In this document: one piece after another, positions 39,605 through 48,598 of the stretch | Numbering within the stretch: position 1 is the first letter of the stretch | Layout: every line of letters begins with the position of its first letter | The notes under the pieces: generated by a model | Told to the model about the DNA's origin: nothing | The model's database searches: none | Seen by the model: the letters and a program-made list of their open reading frames with translations, nothing else | Program-made: the position numbers and the translations under genes | Assembly: GCA_016124455.1 (NCBI GenBank) | Contig: WGNQ01000008.1 | Coordinates: 179,457-243,456, forward strand | DNA from: Sideroxydans sp. | Lineage (GTDB): Bacteria; Pseudomonadota; Gammaproteobacteria; Burkholderiales; Gallionellaceae | Direction: 5' to 3' | Length of the DNA: 64,000 bases

Positions 39605-41716
39605 ATGCAGCGCAGGTTATTTCTACGTACGCCCAACCTGGCCGAAGGCGATCCCGAGAGCAAGCGGCAGGAAATCATTGCCTATTTCCATGCGGTCTGT
39701 GACCGCTATGAGCAGTTGTTCGAGATGCTGGCCAGTGACGAGGCATATTTCGTGCGGCCGATTTCATTGCGTCATCCGCTGATTTTCTATTTCGCGCATA
39801 CCGCGACATTCTTCGTGAACAAGATGGTGCTCGGCGGTTTGCTGGCGCAGCGTATCAACCCGCGTTTCGAGGCGATGTTCTCGGTCGGTGTGGACGAGAT
39901 GAGCTGGGACGACCTCAACGACGCGACTTACGACTGGCCGAGCGTGGCTGAGGTACGCGCATACCGCAAGCAGGTGCGCGCGGCAGTGGACGGTTTCATG
40001 CGTAGCGCGGAGCTTGCGTTGCCGATAGGCTGGAGCCATGCGTGGTGGGTGGTGCTGATGGGCATCGAGCATGAACTGATCCACCTCGAAACTTCTTCCG
40101 TGCTGATCCGCCAGCAGGCGCTGCAATATGTGCAGCCGCATCCGGCATGGCAGCCATGTCGCACGCATGGCGAGCCGCCCGCAAACGAACTGGTGGATAT
40201 CCCGGCAGGGCCGGTGCGGCTGGGCAAGGGACGCGATGACGCATATTACGGCTGGGACAACGAATACGGCGTGCATGAGGCCGATGTGGCGGCATTCCAG
40301 GCCGGCCGCCATCTGGTGAGCAACCGCGAATTCCTCGGCTTCGTCGAAGCCGGTGGTTATGGCAGCGATGCATGGTGGGAAGAAGAAGGTCGCGCGTGGA
40401 AGCGTTATGCACGCGCTGCCCATCCCACGTTCTGGCTGAAACAGGGGGGTGGCTGGCGACTGCGGTTGATGGCCGAGGAAGTGGCGATGCCGTGGGACTG
40501 GCCGGCGGAGGTGAACTACCACGAGGCGAAGGCGTTCTGTAACTGGAAAAAGAACGTGAGCGGAGCATCGGTGCGGCTGCCGAGCGAGGACGAGTGGCAT
40601 CGCATGTGCGATGCCGCCGGGCTGGGTGAAGTGCCGGCGGATCGTGCGGCTGATGCAAACATTCACCTCGACCGTTACGCTTCGTCGTGTCCGGTGAGCG
40701 AGTTCCGCCACGGCGAGTTGTATGACGTGGTGGGTAATGTGTGGCAATGGACGGAAACGCCGATCTACCCGTTTGCGGGATTCGAGGTGCACCCGCTGTA
40801 CGACGATTTCACCACGCCGACGTTCGACGACCGCCACAACCTGTTCAAGGGCGGCTCCTGGATTTCCTGCGGCAACGAAGCGCGGCGCAGTGCGCGCTAT
40901 GCGTTCCGTCGCCATTTCTTTCAGCATGCGGGCTTCCGTTACGTGGTGAGCGATGCGCCGGCGACGTTGCCGAGTTCGCATTACGAGAGCGATGCGCTGC
41001 TGTCGCAGTATGCCGAGTTCCATTACGGCGACGAATATTTCAATGTGCCGAATTTCCCCAAGGCCCTGGCGGAGATCGCAGTGTGTGCGATGAACGGCAA
41101 GCCGATGCGTACCGCGCTCGACGTGGGCTGCGCGGCGGGACGCTCGACGTTCGAGCTGGCAAAGCATTTCGAGCGCGTCATCGGCGTGGATTTTTCCGCG
41201 CGTTTCATCGGTCTTGGCGTGAACCTGGTGGAACATGATTTGCTGCGCTATACGCTGGTGGAAGAGGGCGAGCTCGTGGAGTACCGCGAGCGCACGCTGG
41301 CCGATTGCGGGCTGGCAGACGCCCGGCACAAGGTGGAATTTTTCCAGAGCGATGCATGCAACCTCAAGCCGCAATTCACCGGCTACGACCTGGTGTTCGC
41401 GGCCAACCTGATCGACCGCCTGTACAGCCCGGCGAAATTCCTGACGCAGATCCACGAGCGCATGAACCTGGGCGGTATACTGCTGATCGCTTCGCCCTAC
41501 ACCTGGCTGGCAGAGCATACCCGGCGCGAGGACTGGGTCGGCGGTTTCAAGAAGGACGGTGAGCGCTACACCACGCTGGACGGATTGCAGGACATGCTGG
41601 GGGCACATTTCCGGCTGGTTACAGAGCCGCAGCAGGTGCCGTTCGTGATCCGCGAAACCCGACGCAAGTTCCAGCACACCTTGTCGGAAGTGACCTTATG
41701 GGAGCGCATCGCATGA
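39605..41716 (+). CDS. ovoA: 5-histidylcysteine sulfoxide synthase / mercaptohistidine methyltransferase OvoA
   Basis: Iron-dependent sulfoxide synthase joining cysteine to the imidazole of histidine, the first step to ovothiol, plus a C-terminal N-methyltransferase for the last step. The DinB-like N-terminal domain holds the predicted iron ligands His65 (FYFAHTATFF), His156 and His160 (GIEHELIHLE). The FGE-sulfatase-like middle domain (about 185-460) has RLPSEDEWHRM, GNVWQWTETP and FKGGSWISCG. The SAM methyltransferase (about 500-700) has ALDVGCAAGRSTFELA. Length 703, start ATG 39605. The ATGA overlap with the next gene suggests one operon. Confidence 0.92.
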   Translation: MQRRLFLRTPNLAEGDPESKRQEIIAYFHAVCDRYEQLFEMLASDEAYFVRPISLRHPLIFYFAHTATFFVNKMVLGGLLAQRINPRFEAMFSVGVDEMSWDDLNDATYDWPSVAEVRAYRKQVRAAVDGFMRSAELALPIGWSHAWWVVLMGIEHELIHLETSSVLIRQQALQYVQPHPAWQPCRTHGEPPANELVDIPAGPVRLGKGRDDAYYGWDNEYGVHEADVAAFQAGRHLVSNREFLGFVEAGGYGSDAWWEEEGRAWKRYARAAHPTFWLKQGGGWRLRLMAEEVAMPWDWPAEVNYHEAKAFCNWKKNVSGASVRLPSEDEWHRMCDAAGLGEVPADRAADANIHLDRYASSCPVSEFRHGELYDVVGNVWQWTETPIYPFAGFEVHPLYDDFTTPTFDDRHNLFKGGSWISCGNEARRSARYAFRRHFFQHAGFRYVVSDAPATLPSSHYESDALLSQYAEFHYGDEYFNVPNFPKALAEIAVCAMNGKPMRTALDVGCAAGRSTFELAKHFERVIGVDFSARFIGLGVNLVEHDLLRYTLVEEGELVEYRERTLADCGLADARHKVEFFQSDACNLKPQFTGYDLVFAANLIDRLYSPAKFLTQIHERMNLGGILLIASPYTWLAEHTRREDWVGGFKKDGERYTTLDGLQDMLGAHFRLVTEPQQVPFVIRETRRKFQHTLSEVTLWERIA

Positions 41717-42894
41717 GCTACGATTTCGATGCATTGATTCCGCGCGAGGGCACCGGCTCGCTCAAGTACGACGCGCGCGATACCTATTTCTGCGCGCCGG
41801 ACGTGCTGCCGCTGTGGGTGGCGGACATGGATTTCGCCGCACCCGAGGCGGTGGTGCGTGCGCTGAGCGAGCGCGCCGCGCATCCGGTGTACGGCTATAC
41901 GCTGTATCCGGACAGCATGTACGACGCGCTGATCGGCTGGCTGGCAAAACGCCACGGCTGGTGCGTGGAGCGCGAATGGATCGTGATGGTGCCAGGTGTG
42001 GTGCCATCGCTGCATGCGGCAGTGCTGGCCTGCACCCGCGAGGATGAGGGCGTGATAGTGCAGCCGCCGGTGTATTTCCCGTTCTTCTCGGCGGTGACGC
42101 ATACCGGACGCAAACTGTTGCTGAATCCGCTGCGCGAAGATCACGGCCATTACCGGATCGATTTCGATCATTTCGAGCAATGTGCGGCCGGGGCGAAACT
42201 GTTGCTGCTGTGCTCGCCGCACAACCCGGTGGGGCGGGTGTGGGCGCGGGATGAGCTCGAACGGGTGCTGGACATTGCGCGCCGCCACAAGCTGGCGATA
42301 CTTGCCGACGAAATACACGCCGACCTGGTTTACCCTGACCGGCCGCACACCATGCTGGCGACGCTGGCGCAGGAGGGCGACAACATCATCACTGCGGTGG
42401 CGCCGAGCAAGACCTTCAACATCCCCGGCCTCGGCCTGTCGGCGCTGGTGATCCCGGATGCCGGCCAGCGCGCCGCATTCCGCAAGGTATTCGAGATGCT
42501 GCCGCCGGCCAGCGCCAACCCGTTCAGCGTGGTTGCGTTCGAGGCGGCCTATCGCGAGGGCGAGGCGTGGCTGGATGCGCTGCTGGGTTACCTGCGCGAT
42601 ACGCGCGATTTCGCCGCGGTTTTTCTGGCCGAACAGGCGCCGCAACTCAGGCTGGTGGCGCCGGAAGGCACGTATCTGCTGTGGCTGGATTGCCGTGCGC
42701 TGGGCATGGGCGATGCCGAACTCAGGGATTTTTTTGTGCAGCAGGCAAAGCTGGGGCTGAGCCCCGGCGCCTTGTTCGGCGAGGGCGGCAGTGGTTTCAT
42801 GCGCCTCAACATCGGCGCGCCGCGTAGCGTGGTCGCCGAGGCGCTGCAGCGCATTGCGGCGGCGTTGCGTGAGCGGGATGCCCAAAGACGATAG
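41713..42894 (+). CDS. PLP-dependent C-S lyase, MalY/PatB type, probable OvoB
   Basis: Fold-type I PLP enzyme of the cystathionine beta-lyase/MalY group, 393 residues. The N-terminal PLWVADMDF and CSPHNPVGRVW are diagnostic. ILADEIHADLV holds the pyridine-contacting Asp. Lys233 in PSKTFNIPGL is the predicted Schiff-base lysine. Its start overlaps the ovoA stop. In ovothiol pathways a PLP sulfoxide lyase (OvoB) cleaves the C-S bond of the OvoA product to give 5-thiohistidine; this gene is the natural candidate. A housekeeping cystathionine beta-lyase role is the alternative. Confidence 0.85.
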   Translation: MSYDFDALIPREGTGSLKYDARDTYFCAPDVLPLWVADMDFAAPEAVVRALSERAAHPVYGYTLYPDSMYDALIGWLAKRHGWCVEREWIVMVPGVVPSLHAAVLACTREDEGVIVQPPVYFPFFSAVTHTGRKLLLNPLREDHGHYRIDFDHFEQCAAGAKLLLLCSPHNPVGRVWARDELERVLDIARRHKLAILADEIHADLVYPDRPHTMLATLAQEGDNIITAVAPSKTFNIPGLGLSALVIPDAGQRAAFRKVFEMLPPASANPFSVVAFEAAYREGEAWLDALLGYLRDTRDFAAVFLAEQAPQLRLVAPEGTYLLWLDCRALGMGDAELRDFFVQQAKLGLSPGALFGEGGSGFMRLNIGAPRSVVAEALQRIAAALRERDAQRR

Positions 42895-43000
42895 TTGCGG
42901 TTCGCATGGATTTTAACGGCCGATTCCTTTATCATGAGAACCAGTTTAATAAAGAGTTTTCGGGGTTTCGCGGCCATTATGGCGCGGTTACCCAAGATGA

Positions 43001-43102
43001 ATTGGCGGGTCTCCCCGCATTGCAGGGTAGTGAACCTGGTCAGGTCCGGAAGGAAGCAGCCACAGCTAATTACTGCAAGTGCCGGGGGTAAGGCTCGCCT
43101 CC
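43001..43102 (+). ncRNA. ffs: 4.5S RNA, signal recognition particle RNA
   Basis: The universally conserved SRP apical loop is exact: GGTCAGGTCCGGAAGGAAGC then AGCCA at 43039-43063. Flanking arms pair into one long hairpin: GGCGGGTCTCCCCGCATTGCAG on the 5' side against CTGCAAGTGCCGGGGG...GCTCGCC on the 3' side. A T6 run at 43103-43108 ends it. About 100 bases, the short bacterial type that binds Ffh. Ends are estimated to within a few bases. Confidence 0.95.
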
Positions 43103-43122
43103 TTTTTTGAGTGTCGGGGGCA

Positions 43123-43656
43123 ATGATGAAAAGACTGTTCGCATTGATGTTCTGTGTTCTGACGGCAACCCAGGCGTATGCCGTGGACGGCGTTTCTGTC
43201 GTATACGGCAGCGGCAATTCTGCCGATATGGCGCGCGTGGGCGCGCTGTGGGACTGGAACAAGAGCTGGCTCAACGACGGCGACTGGCATGTGACCGGCT
43301 TCTGGGAAGCGGCAGTCGGCCAATGGCGCGGCAAGAGCAGCATCGGCAACAACCAGACCATCACCGATGTCGGCATTACGCCGGTATTTCGTTTCGAGCA
43401 GAAAAATCCTTCCGGCATGGCGCCTTACCTGGAAGGTGCGATCGGCTTCCACCTGATCACCCCGACCTTCATCTACGCCAACCGCAAGTTCGGCAGCTCG
43501 TTCCAGTTCGGCGATCATGTCGGTTTCGGCATGCGTTTCGGTGAGCGCCGTCAGTTCGATGTGGGCTATCGCTACCAGCACCTGTCGAACGGCAGCATCA
43601 AGAAACCGAATCAGGGGATTAACTTCAGCCAGATTCATCTCGATTACCGTTTCTGA
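43123..43656 (+). CDS. pagL: PagL-like lipid A 3-O-deacylase
   Basis: Predicted outer-membrane beta-barrel of 177 residues with a cleavable signal peptide (about 1-21, ending TQAYA). The C-terminal motif YQHLSNGSIKKPNQG matches the PagL active-site strand, with His153 and Ser155 as the His-x-Ser pair. The third triad position, Glu twelve residues after the serine in Pseudomonas PagL as I recall it, is Asn167 here. Ends with aromatic YRF as barrel proteins do. Two adjacent ATGs (43123, 43126) are possible starts. It follows the SRP RNA directly. Confidence 0.83.
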   Translation: MMKRLFALMFCVLTATQAYAVDGVSVVYGSGNSADMARVGALWDWNKSWLNDGDWHVTGFWEAAVGQWRGKSSIGNNQTITDVGITPVFRFEQKNPSGMAPYLEGAIGFHLITPTFIYANRKFGSSFQFGDHVGFGMRFGERRQFDVGYRYQHLSNGSIKKPNQGINFSQIHLDYRF

Positions 43657-43669
43657 GCGGGTGTAGCAC

Positions 43670-45256
43670 TTGTCTGCAACTTCCGTACTCGCGCGCAAAT
43701 GGCGGCCGAAAAACTTTGCTGAACTGGCCGGGCAGGAGCATGTGGTGCGTGCGCTCAGCAATGCCCTGGGGCAGAACCGGCTGCATCACGCCTACCTGTT
43801 CACCGGCACACGCGGCGTCGGCAAGACCACCATCGCGCGTATCTTCGCCAAATCACTGAACTGTGAAACCGGCATCACTGCTACGCCGTGCGGCGTGTGC
43901 AGCGCCTGCACCGAGATCGACAGCGGGCGCTTCGTCGACCTGATCGAGCTCGATGCGGCATCCAACACCCAGGTCGACAACATGCGCGAGCTGCTGGAAA
44001 GCGCGTTATATGCGCCGACCAGCGGCCGCTTCAAGGTTTACATCATCGACGAAGTGCACATGCTGTCGAAGTCGGCGTTCAACGCGATGCTGAAGACGCT
44101 GGAGGAGCCGCCTGCGCACGTCAAGTTCATCCTCGCCACTACCGACCCGCAGAAAATCCCGGTCACCGTGCTGTCGCGCTGCCTGCAGTTCAACCTCAAG
44201 CAACTGCCGCCCGGGTTGATACTCGAGCATCTGCAACATGTGCTGGAACAGGAAAAAATTTCCTTCGAGCATGGCGCGCTGGCGTTGCTGGCGCGCGTGG
44301 CGCAAGGCAGCATGCGCGATGCGCTGAGCCTGCTCGACCAGGCGATCGCCTATTCGCAGAACCAGGTGGAAGAAGCGACGGTGCGCAGCATGCTCGGTGC
44401 AATCGACCAGAGCTATCTGTATGGCGTGCTCGAGGCGTTGCTGGCACAAGACGGTGCGGTGCTGCTGGAGATTGCCGATGGCATGCAGTCGCGCAGCATG
44501 GATTTCGAGGCGGCACTGCAGGAACTCGCGACCCTGCTGCATCGTATCGTGTTGGCGCAGACCGTGCCGCAGGCGATTGCGGACGACGAGCCGGAACGCG
44601 AGCGTCTGCTGGCACTGGCACAGCGTTTCAGCGCCGAGGAATTGCAGCTGTTCTACCAGATTGTCATCCACGGGCGTAACGAGATTGCACTGGCGCCGGA
44701 CGAGTATGCCGGCTTCACCATGACGCTGTTGCGCATGCTTGCATTCATGCCGGCGGGGGCGCAGGCGCCAGTCACGCGGCTGCAGGCAACAGCCGTGCCG
44801 CCGGCGATACCCGCAGCAGAGCCGGCTACGCAGGCGCAGGCAGCACCGAAGGCCGTGGCCGGTGCGGAACTGGATTGGGCGGTGCTGCTCGGGCAGTTGA
44901 GCGTACAGGGCATGGCGAAGGAACTGGCCAGGAATTGTGTGCTGGAAAGTTTTAGCGATGGCCGGCTGGCGCTGCTGCTCGCACCGCAGCACAAGCACAT
45001 GCTGTCGAACAAAATGGCGCAGGATAAATTGCAGGCCGCACTTGCCGATTATTTTGCGCAGCCGGTGAAACTGACGGTGGAACTGGGCACGGACAGTGCA
45101 GCCACACCGGCCACGCCCGCGGCGGTGGAGCAGCGCGAAAAATTGTCGCGCCAGCAGGAGGCGGTGGCGGCGATCAGGCAGGATGCATTCGTGCGCGAGG
45201 CGCAGGCCGAGCTGGGCGCGCAGCTGGTCGAAGATACGATCAAACCGGTTCAATAG
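43670..45256 (+). CDS. dnaX: DNA polymerase III subunits gamma/tau
   Basis: Clamp-loader ATPase subunit, 528 residues. Walker [12 protein letters not shown], the zinc-binding CGVCSAC set, Walker [13 protein letters not shown] and the sensor-1 [19 protein letters not shown] are present. After about residue 370 come an Ala/Pro linker and a short C-terminal tau domain. The start is TTG 43670; no better codon is close. I see no A-AAA-AAG slippery site at the position where E. coli makes gamma. It begins dnaX-ybaB-recR. Confidence 0.95.
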   Translation: MSATSVLARKWRPKNFAELAGQEHVVRALSNALGQNRLHHAYLFTGTRGVGKTTIARIFAKSLNCETGITATPCGVCSACTEIDSGRFVDLIELDAASNTQVDNMRELLESALYAPTSGRFKVYIIDEVHMLSKSAFNAMLKTLEEPPAHVKFILATTDPQKIPVTVLSRCLQFNLKQLPPGLILEHLQHVLEQEKISFEHGALALLARVAQGSMRDALSLLDQAIAYSQNQVEEATVRSMLGAIDQSYLYGVLEALLAQDGAVLLEIADGMQSRSMDFEAALQELATLLHRIVLAQTVPQAIADDEPERERLLALAQRFSAEELQLFYQIVIHGRNEIALAPDEYAGFTMTLLRMLAFMPAGAQAPVTRLQATAVPPAIPAAEPATQAQAAPKAVAGAELDWAVLLGQLSVQGMAKELARNCVLESFSDGRLALLLAPQHKHMLSNKMAQDKLQAALADYFAQPVKLTVELGTDSAATPATPAAVEQREKLSRQQEAVAAIRQDAFVREAQAELGAQLVEDTIKPVQ

Positions 45257-45263
45257 GAGGAAG

Positions 45264-45596
45264 ATGCAAATGATGAAGGGTGGATTGGCAGGGCTGATGA
45301 AACAGGCCCAACAGATGCAGGCGAACATGAAGAAGGCGCAGGAAGAGCTGGCGACGGTCGAGGTGGAAGGCCAGGCCGGCTCGGGCATGGTGAAGGTCAC
45401 CGTGACCTGTGCCCATGAGGTACGCCGTGTGTCGCTGGACGACAGCCTGCTGGCGGACGACAAGGACATGCTGGAAGACCTGATCGTGGCGGCGATGAAC
45501 GATGCGATGAAGCAGGTCGCTGCCGTGACCCAGCAGAAGATGAGCGGTTTTACTGCTGGCATGGGCTTGCCGCCCGGCATGAACCTGCCATTCTGA
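45264..45596 (+). CDS. ybaB: Nucleoid-associated protein YbaB/EbfC family
   Basis: Small dimeric DNA-binding protein, 110 residues, opening [19 protein letters not shown] and containing [14 protein letters not shown]. The start is ATG 45264 with a perfect AGGAGG at 45256-45260. Between dnaX and recR, as in most bacteria. Confidence 0.96.
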   Translation: MQMMKGGLAGLMKQAQQMQANMKKAQEELATVEVEGQAGSGMVKVTVTCAHEVRRVSLDDSLLADDKDMLEDLIVAAMNDAMKQVAAVTQQKMSGFTAGMGLPPGMNLPF

Positions 45597-45600
45597 AAAC

Positions 45601-46200
45601 ATGAACGCACCTTCCAGCCTGGAAGCCCTGATTGAAGCTTTGCGATGTCTGCCCGGCGTCGGGCCGAAATCCGCGCAGCGCATGGCTTATCACCTGCTGC
45701 AGCGCGACAAGCCGGGTGCGTTGCAGCTGGCCCAGGCGCTGGGCGGTGCGGTAGAGCGCATACATCATTGCGCCAAGTGCAATAATTTTTCCGAAGAAGA
45801 AGTGTGCGCGATGTGCCGCTCCTCGCACCGCGATGCTTCATTGCTGTGCGTGGTGGAAATGCCGGCAGACCTGCTGATGATGGAGCAGGCACAATGCTAC
45901 GGCGGCATGTATTTCGTGCTGATGGGCAGGCTGTCGCCACTGGATGGCATCGGTGCGCGCGAATTGCCGCTGGAACGTTTGCTGGCACGCGCACAGGAAC
46001 AGCTGTGCGAAGTGATACTGGCCACCAACTTTACCGTGGAAGGCGATGCCACTGCGCATTACCTGGCTACGCTGCTGAGCGCGCAGGGCATCAAGGTGTC
46101 ACGCATCGCGCGCGGCCTGCCGGTGGGCGGCGAATTGGAACACGTGGATAGCGGCACACTGGCGCAGGCGGTACTGGAAAGACGGGCGGTTTCGGCATGA
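45601..46200 (+). CDS. recR: Recombination mediator RecR
   Basis: Helps RecFOR load RecA at gaps. The 199-residue product has the N-terminal helix-hairpin-helix ([18 protein letters not shown]), the zinc finger [16 protein letters not shown] (about 57-72) and a Toprim domain (from about 80, [14 protein letters not shown]). The stop overlaps the next start (ATGA). Confidence 0.97.
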   Translation: MNAPSSLEALIEALRCLPGVGPKSAQRMAYHLLQRDKPGALQLAQALGGAVERIHHCAKCNNFSEEEVCAMCRSSHRDASLLCVVEMPADLLMMEQAQCYGGMYFVLMGRLSPLDGIGARELPLERLLARAQEQLCEVILATNFTVEGDATAHYLATLLSAQGIKVSRIARGLPVGGELEHVDSGTLAQAVLERRAVSA

Positions 46201-47069
46201 GCGATGCACAGGATGTGGGTGAACGTGGCGAACGGTTGCAGAAGGTGCTGGCACAGGCCGGCGTCGGTTCGCGCCGCGAGATGGAGGAATGGATCAGTGC
46301 CGGGCGGGTGACGGTGAACGGCGAGGTGGCGACGCTGGGCATGCGTGTGGTGGCGGGCGACCTGATTCGTGCCGACAAGCGTACTGTGCACGTCAAGACG
46401 CTGGGCCAGAACCTGCCGCGCATCCTGCTGTACCACAAGCAGGAAGGCGAGATCGTCAGCCGCGACGACCCGGAGAAGCGGGCCAGCGTATTCGACAAAC
46501 TGCCGCGCCTGAAGGGGCAGAAGTGGATCGCCATCGGCCGGCTGGATTTCAATACCAGCGGCCTGCTGATTTTCACTACCTCTGGCGACCTGGCCAACCA
46601 CCTGATGCATCCGCGTTTTGAAGTGGAGCGCGAATATGCGGTGCGAGTGCAGGGCGAGATGACGCCGGAGCAGATGAAAATGATGACCAGGCAGGGCATC
46701 GAGCTGGAGGACGGCCCGGTGAAATTCGAGAAGCTTACCGACGAGGGGGGCGAGGGTTTCAATCACTGGTATCGCCTGATCCTGAAGGAGGGGCGCAACC
46801 GCATTGTGCGCCGCACTTTCGAGGCGCTCGGCCTGACGGTGAGCCGCCTGATGCGCGTGCGCTTCGGCATCGTCAATCTGCCGCCGCGCCTGAAGCGCGG
46901 CATGATGGCGGAGCTCGGCGAAGGCGAGATCAACCAGGTGCTGGAATGGGCGGGCTTGGCGAAACCGGTTGCGGAAACAGCGCCGCAGCCAGAACGAGGC
47001 AGGGGGGGGCTGGCGGGAAAGAAGTCCGCGGCGGCATGTAATAAAACTAAAACTGGCGCCAAATCCTAA
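46197..47069 (+). CDS. rluB: 23S rRNA pseudouridine synthase, RluB type
   Basis: Modifies a uridine in 23S rRNA. The 290-residue product has an N-terminal S4 RNA-binding domain ([22 protein letters not shown]) and the RsuA-family catalytic motif [14 protein letters not shown] with the nucleophilic Asp. The RluB/RluE branch is suggested by [16 protein letters not shown]. The last 25 residues are low-complexity and basic. Translationally coupled to recR. RluB rather than RluE/F is a judgement. Confidence 0.88.
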   Translation: MSDAQDVGERGERLQKVLAQAGVGSRREMEEWISAGRVTVNGEVATLGMRVVAGDLIRADKRTVHVKTLGQNLPRILLYHKQEGEIVSRDDPEKRASVFDKLPRLKGQKWIAIGRLDFNTSGLLIFTTSGDLANHLMHPRFEVEREYAVRVQGEMTPEQMKMMTRQGIELEDGPVKFEKLTDEGGEGFNHWYRLILKEGRNRIVRRTFEALGLTVSRLMRVRFGIVNLPPRLKRGMMAELGEGEINQVLEWAGLAKPVAETAPQPERGRGGLAGKKSAAACNKTKTGAKS

Positions 47070-47180
47070 CTATCAATTAAAATCAAAGAGTACGATTAAA
47101 TATGTAGAATTGGCGTTCAGATTATTAGTAATAACGCTACAATTTTACTAAGCTAAATACCTCAATCAAGACGGGAACGC

Positions 47181-48524
47181 ATGGAAGAGCGTAGTAAAAC
47201 CATAATGTGCAGCGTGCTGTTCCTGGACATTGTGGAATATTCGAAGAAGTCTGTTTCAGGGCAAATCTCCCTGAAAGAGCGCTTCAACGCCTTTTTATCG
47301 GTGGCGATCCGTGATGTTCCGCTGGATGATCGCATCATCCTGGACACCGGTGACGGCGCGGCATTGAGCTTCCTCGGCGATGTCGAGGATGCGTTGCAGG
47401 TCGCCCTCAGCCTGCGCGAATCGCTGCGCAGTGAAGGTGCGCATATGGAGCCCGCGCTGCTCGTGCGCATGGGCATCAATCTCGGTCCGGTGCGTCTGGT
47501 CAAGGACATCAACGGCCAGCCGAATATCGTCGGCGATGGCATCAATGTGGCGCAGCGCATCATGGCATTCTCCGATCCCGGGCAGATTCTGGTATCGCGC
47601 TCCTACTACGATGCGGTTTCGCGCCTGTCGTCCGAATATGCCGGCATGTTCCACTATCAGGGGTCGCGTACCGACAAACACGTGCGTGAGCATGAGGTAT
47701 ACGCGATAGGCTATCCCGGCGAATTTACGGCGCAGCAGCCGACCACCCGCGAACCCCGCAAACCGCTGGTCAACTGGGGTGAGCTGAAGCAGGGACTGGT
47801 CAAGTCATGGCAGGGTGGCGCGCAGAGCCTGGGCAAGTCGTTGCGGCTCGCCGGGCAGCAGATGAGCGAGACCGTGCAGATGCTTGTTGCCTATGTGCGC
47901 AAAGCTACGCCGCGCCAGCGTGTCGCATACGGTAGCGGGCTGGCAGCAGTTGTGGCGGCCATCGTGTTGCTGGAAATACTGGTTCACCGTCCGTCGGCGG
48001 AGTCGGTGAACGCGGCGGGCGATGCGCCAGCCGGGCAGCAGATGCAGATGGCGGCAGCCGATAGCGCACAGGCACCGGCGGCCAAAACCGAAGCGAGCGG
48101 GGATGAGGCAAAGAAGAAACCCGTCGAAACCGCGAAAAAACCGGTGGTCAGCCAGAAGAAAACGGTTGAAAGCAAAACTGCAACAGATAAAAATTCCCGC
48201 AAGTTGCCGGATAGCAAGTCGAGCAAATCTGCGAAGCCGGAAACCAAGGCAACTACTGGCAGCAGTACGACGAATATTTTCGGTATTCCGATTCCTGCCA
48301 AAGGGAAGCCGGGCTTTGTTTCGGTGAGCTGCATGGAGGGAAGCACGGTGTTTGTGGATGGTTTCACCAAGGGGGTAGTCGGCAAAAAGCCGCTTACGAT
48401 CTCGCTTGACCCGGGCAAGCACCAGCTGAATATCACCCATACCAGCAAAACGAGCGTTTATACCGAATCGATTACCGTGAAGAGCGGTGAGACAATCCGG
48501 CTGAATCCTGGATTCTGTAACTGA
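47181..48524 (+). CDS. Class III nucleotide cyclase-like domain with PEGA domain
   Basis: Membrane signalling protein of 447 residues. The cytoplasmic N-terminal cyclase homology domain (about 1-185) keeps both metal-binding aspartates (LFLDIVEYS and TGDGAAL) and the transition-state Asn/Arg pair in INVAQRI. The lysine that usually specifies adenine just before the second Asp is not at its normal place (ILDTGDG), so product and activity are uncertain. One transmembrane helix lies near 252-268. A Lys/Ala/Ser-rich linker follows, then a PEGA-like domain (about 385-445, VFVDGFTKGVVGKKPLTISL). The 111-base AT-rich gap upstream holds TACAAT at 47138-47143. Confidence 0.82.
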   Translation: MEERSKTIMCSVLFLDIVEYSKKSVSGQISLKERFNAFLSVAIRDVPLDDRIILDTGDGAALSFLGDVEDALQVALSLRESLRSEGAHMEPALLVRMGINLGPVRLVKDINGQPNIVGDGINVAQRIMAFSDPGQILVSRSYYDAVSRLSSEYAGMFHYQGSRTDKHVREHEVYAIGYPGEFTAQQPTTREPRKPLVNWGELKQGLVKSWQGGAQSLGKSLRLAGQQMSETVQMLVAYVRKATPRQRVAYGSGLAAVVAAIVLLEILVHRPSAESVNAAGDAPAGQQMQMAAADSAQAPAAKTEASGDEAKKKPVETAKKPVVSQKKTVESKTATDKNSRKLPDSKSSKSAKPETKATTGSSTTNIFGIPIPAKGKPGFVSVSCMEGSTVFVDGFTKGVVGKKPLTISLDPGKHQLNITHTSKTSVYTESITVKSGETIRLNPGFCN

Positions 48525-48598
48525 ACGCGATGGACCTCGAGTAATTATGCTTTCGACGACACAAGCACAGTCTTCAGCCATGGTTGAGGGTGGCCACG

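Noticed and set aside
44245..44265. Programmed frameshift site in dnaX (run of six As then T)
   Set aside because: It sits about 190 codons in, before the end of the ATPase domain, with no downstream hairpin. Frameshifting there would not give a functional gamma subunit.
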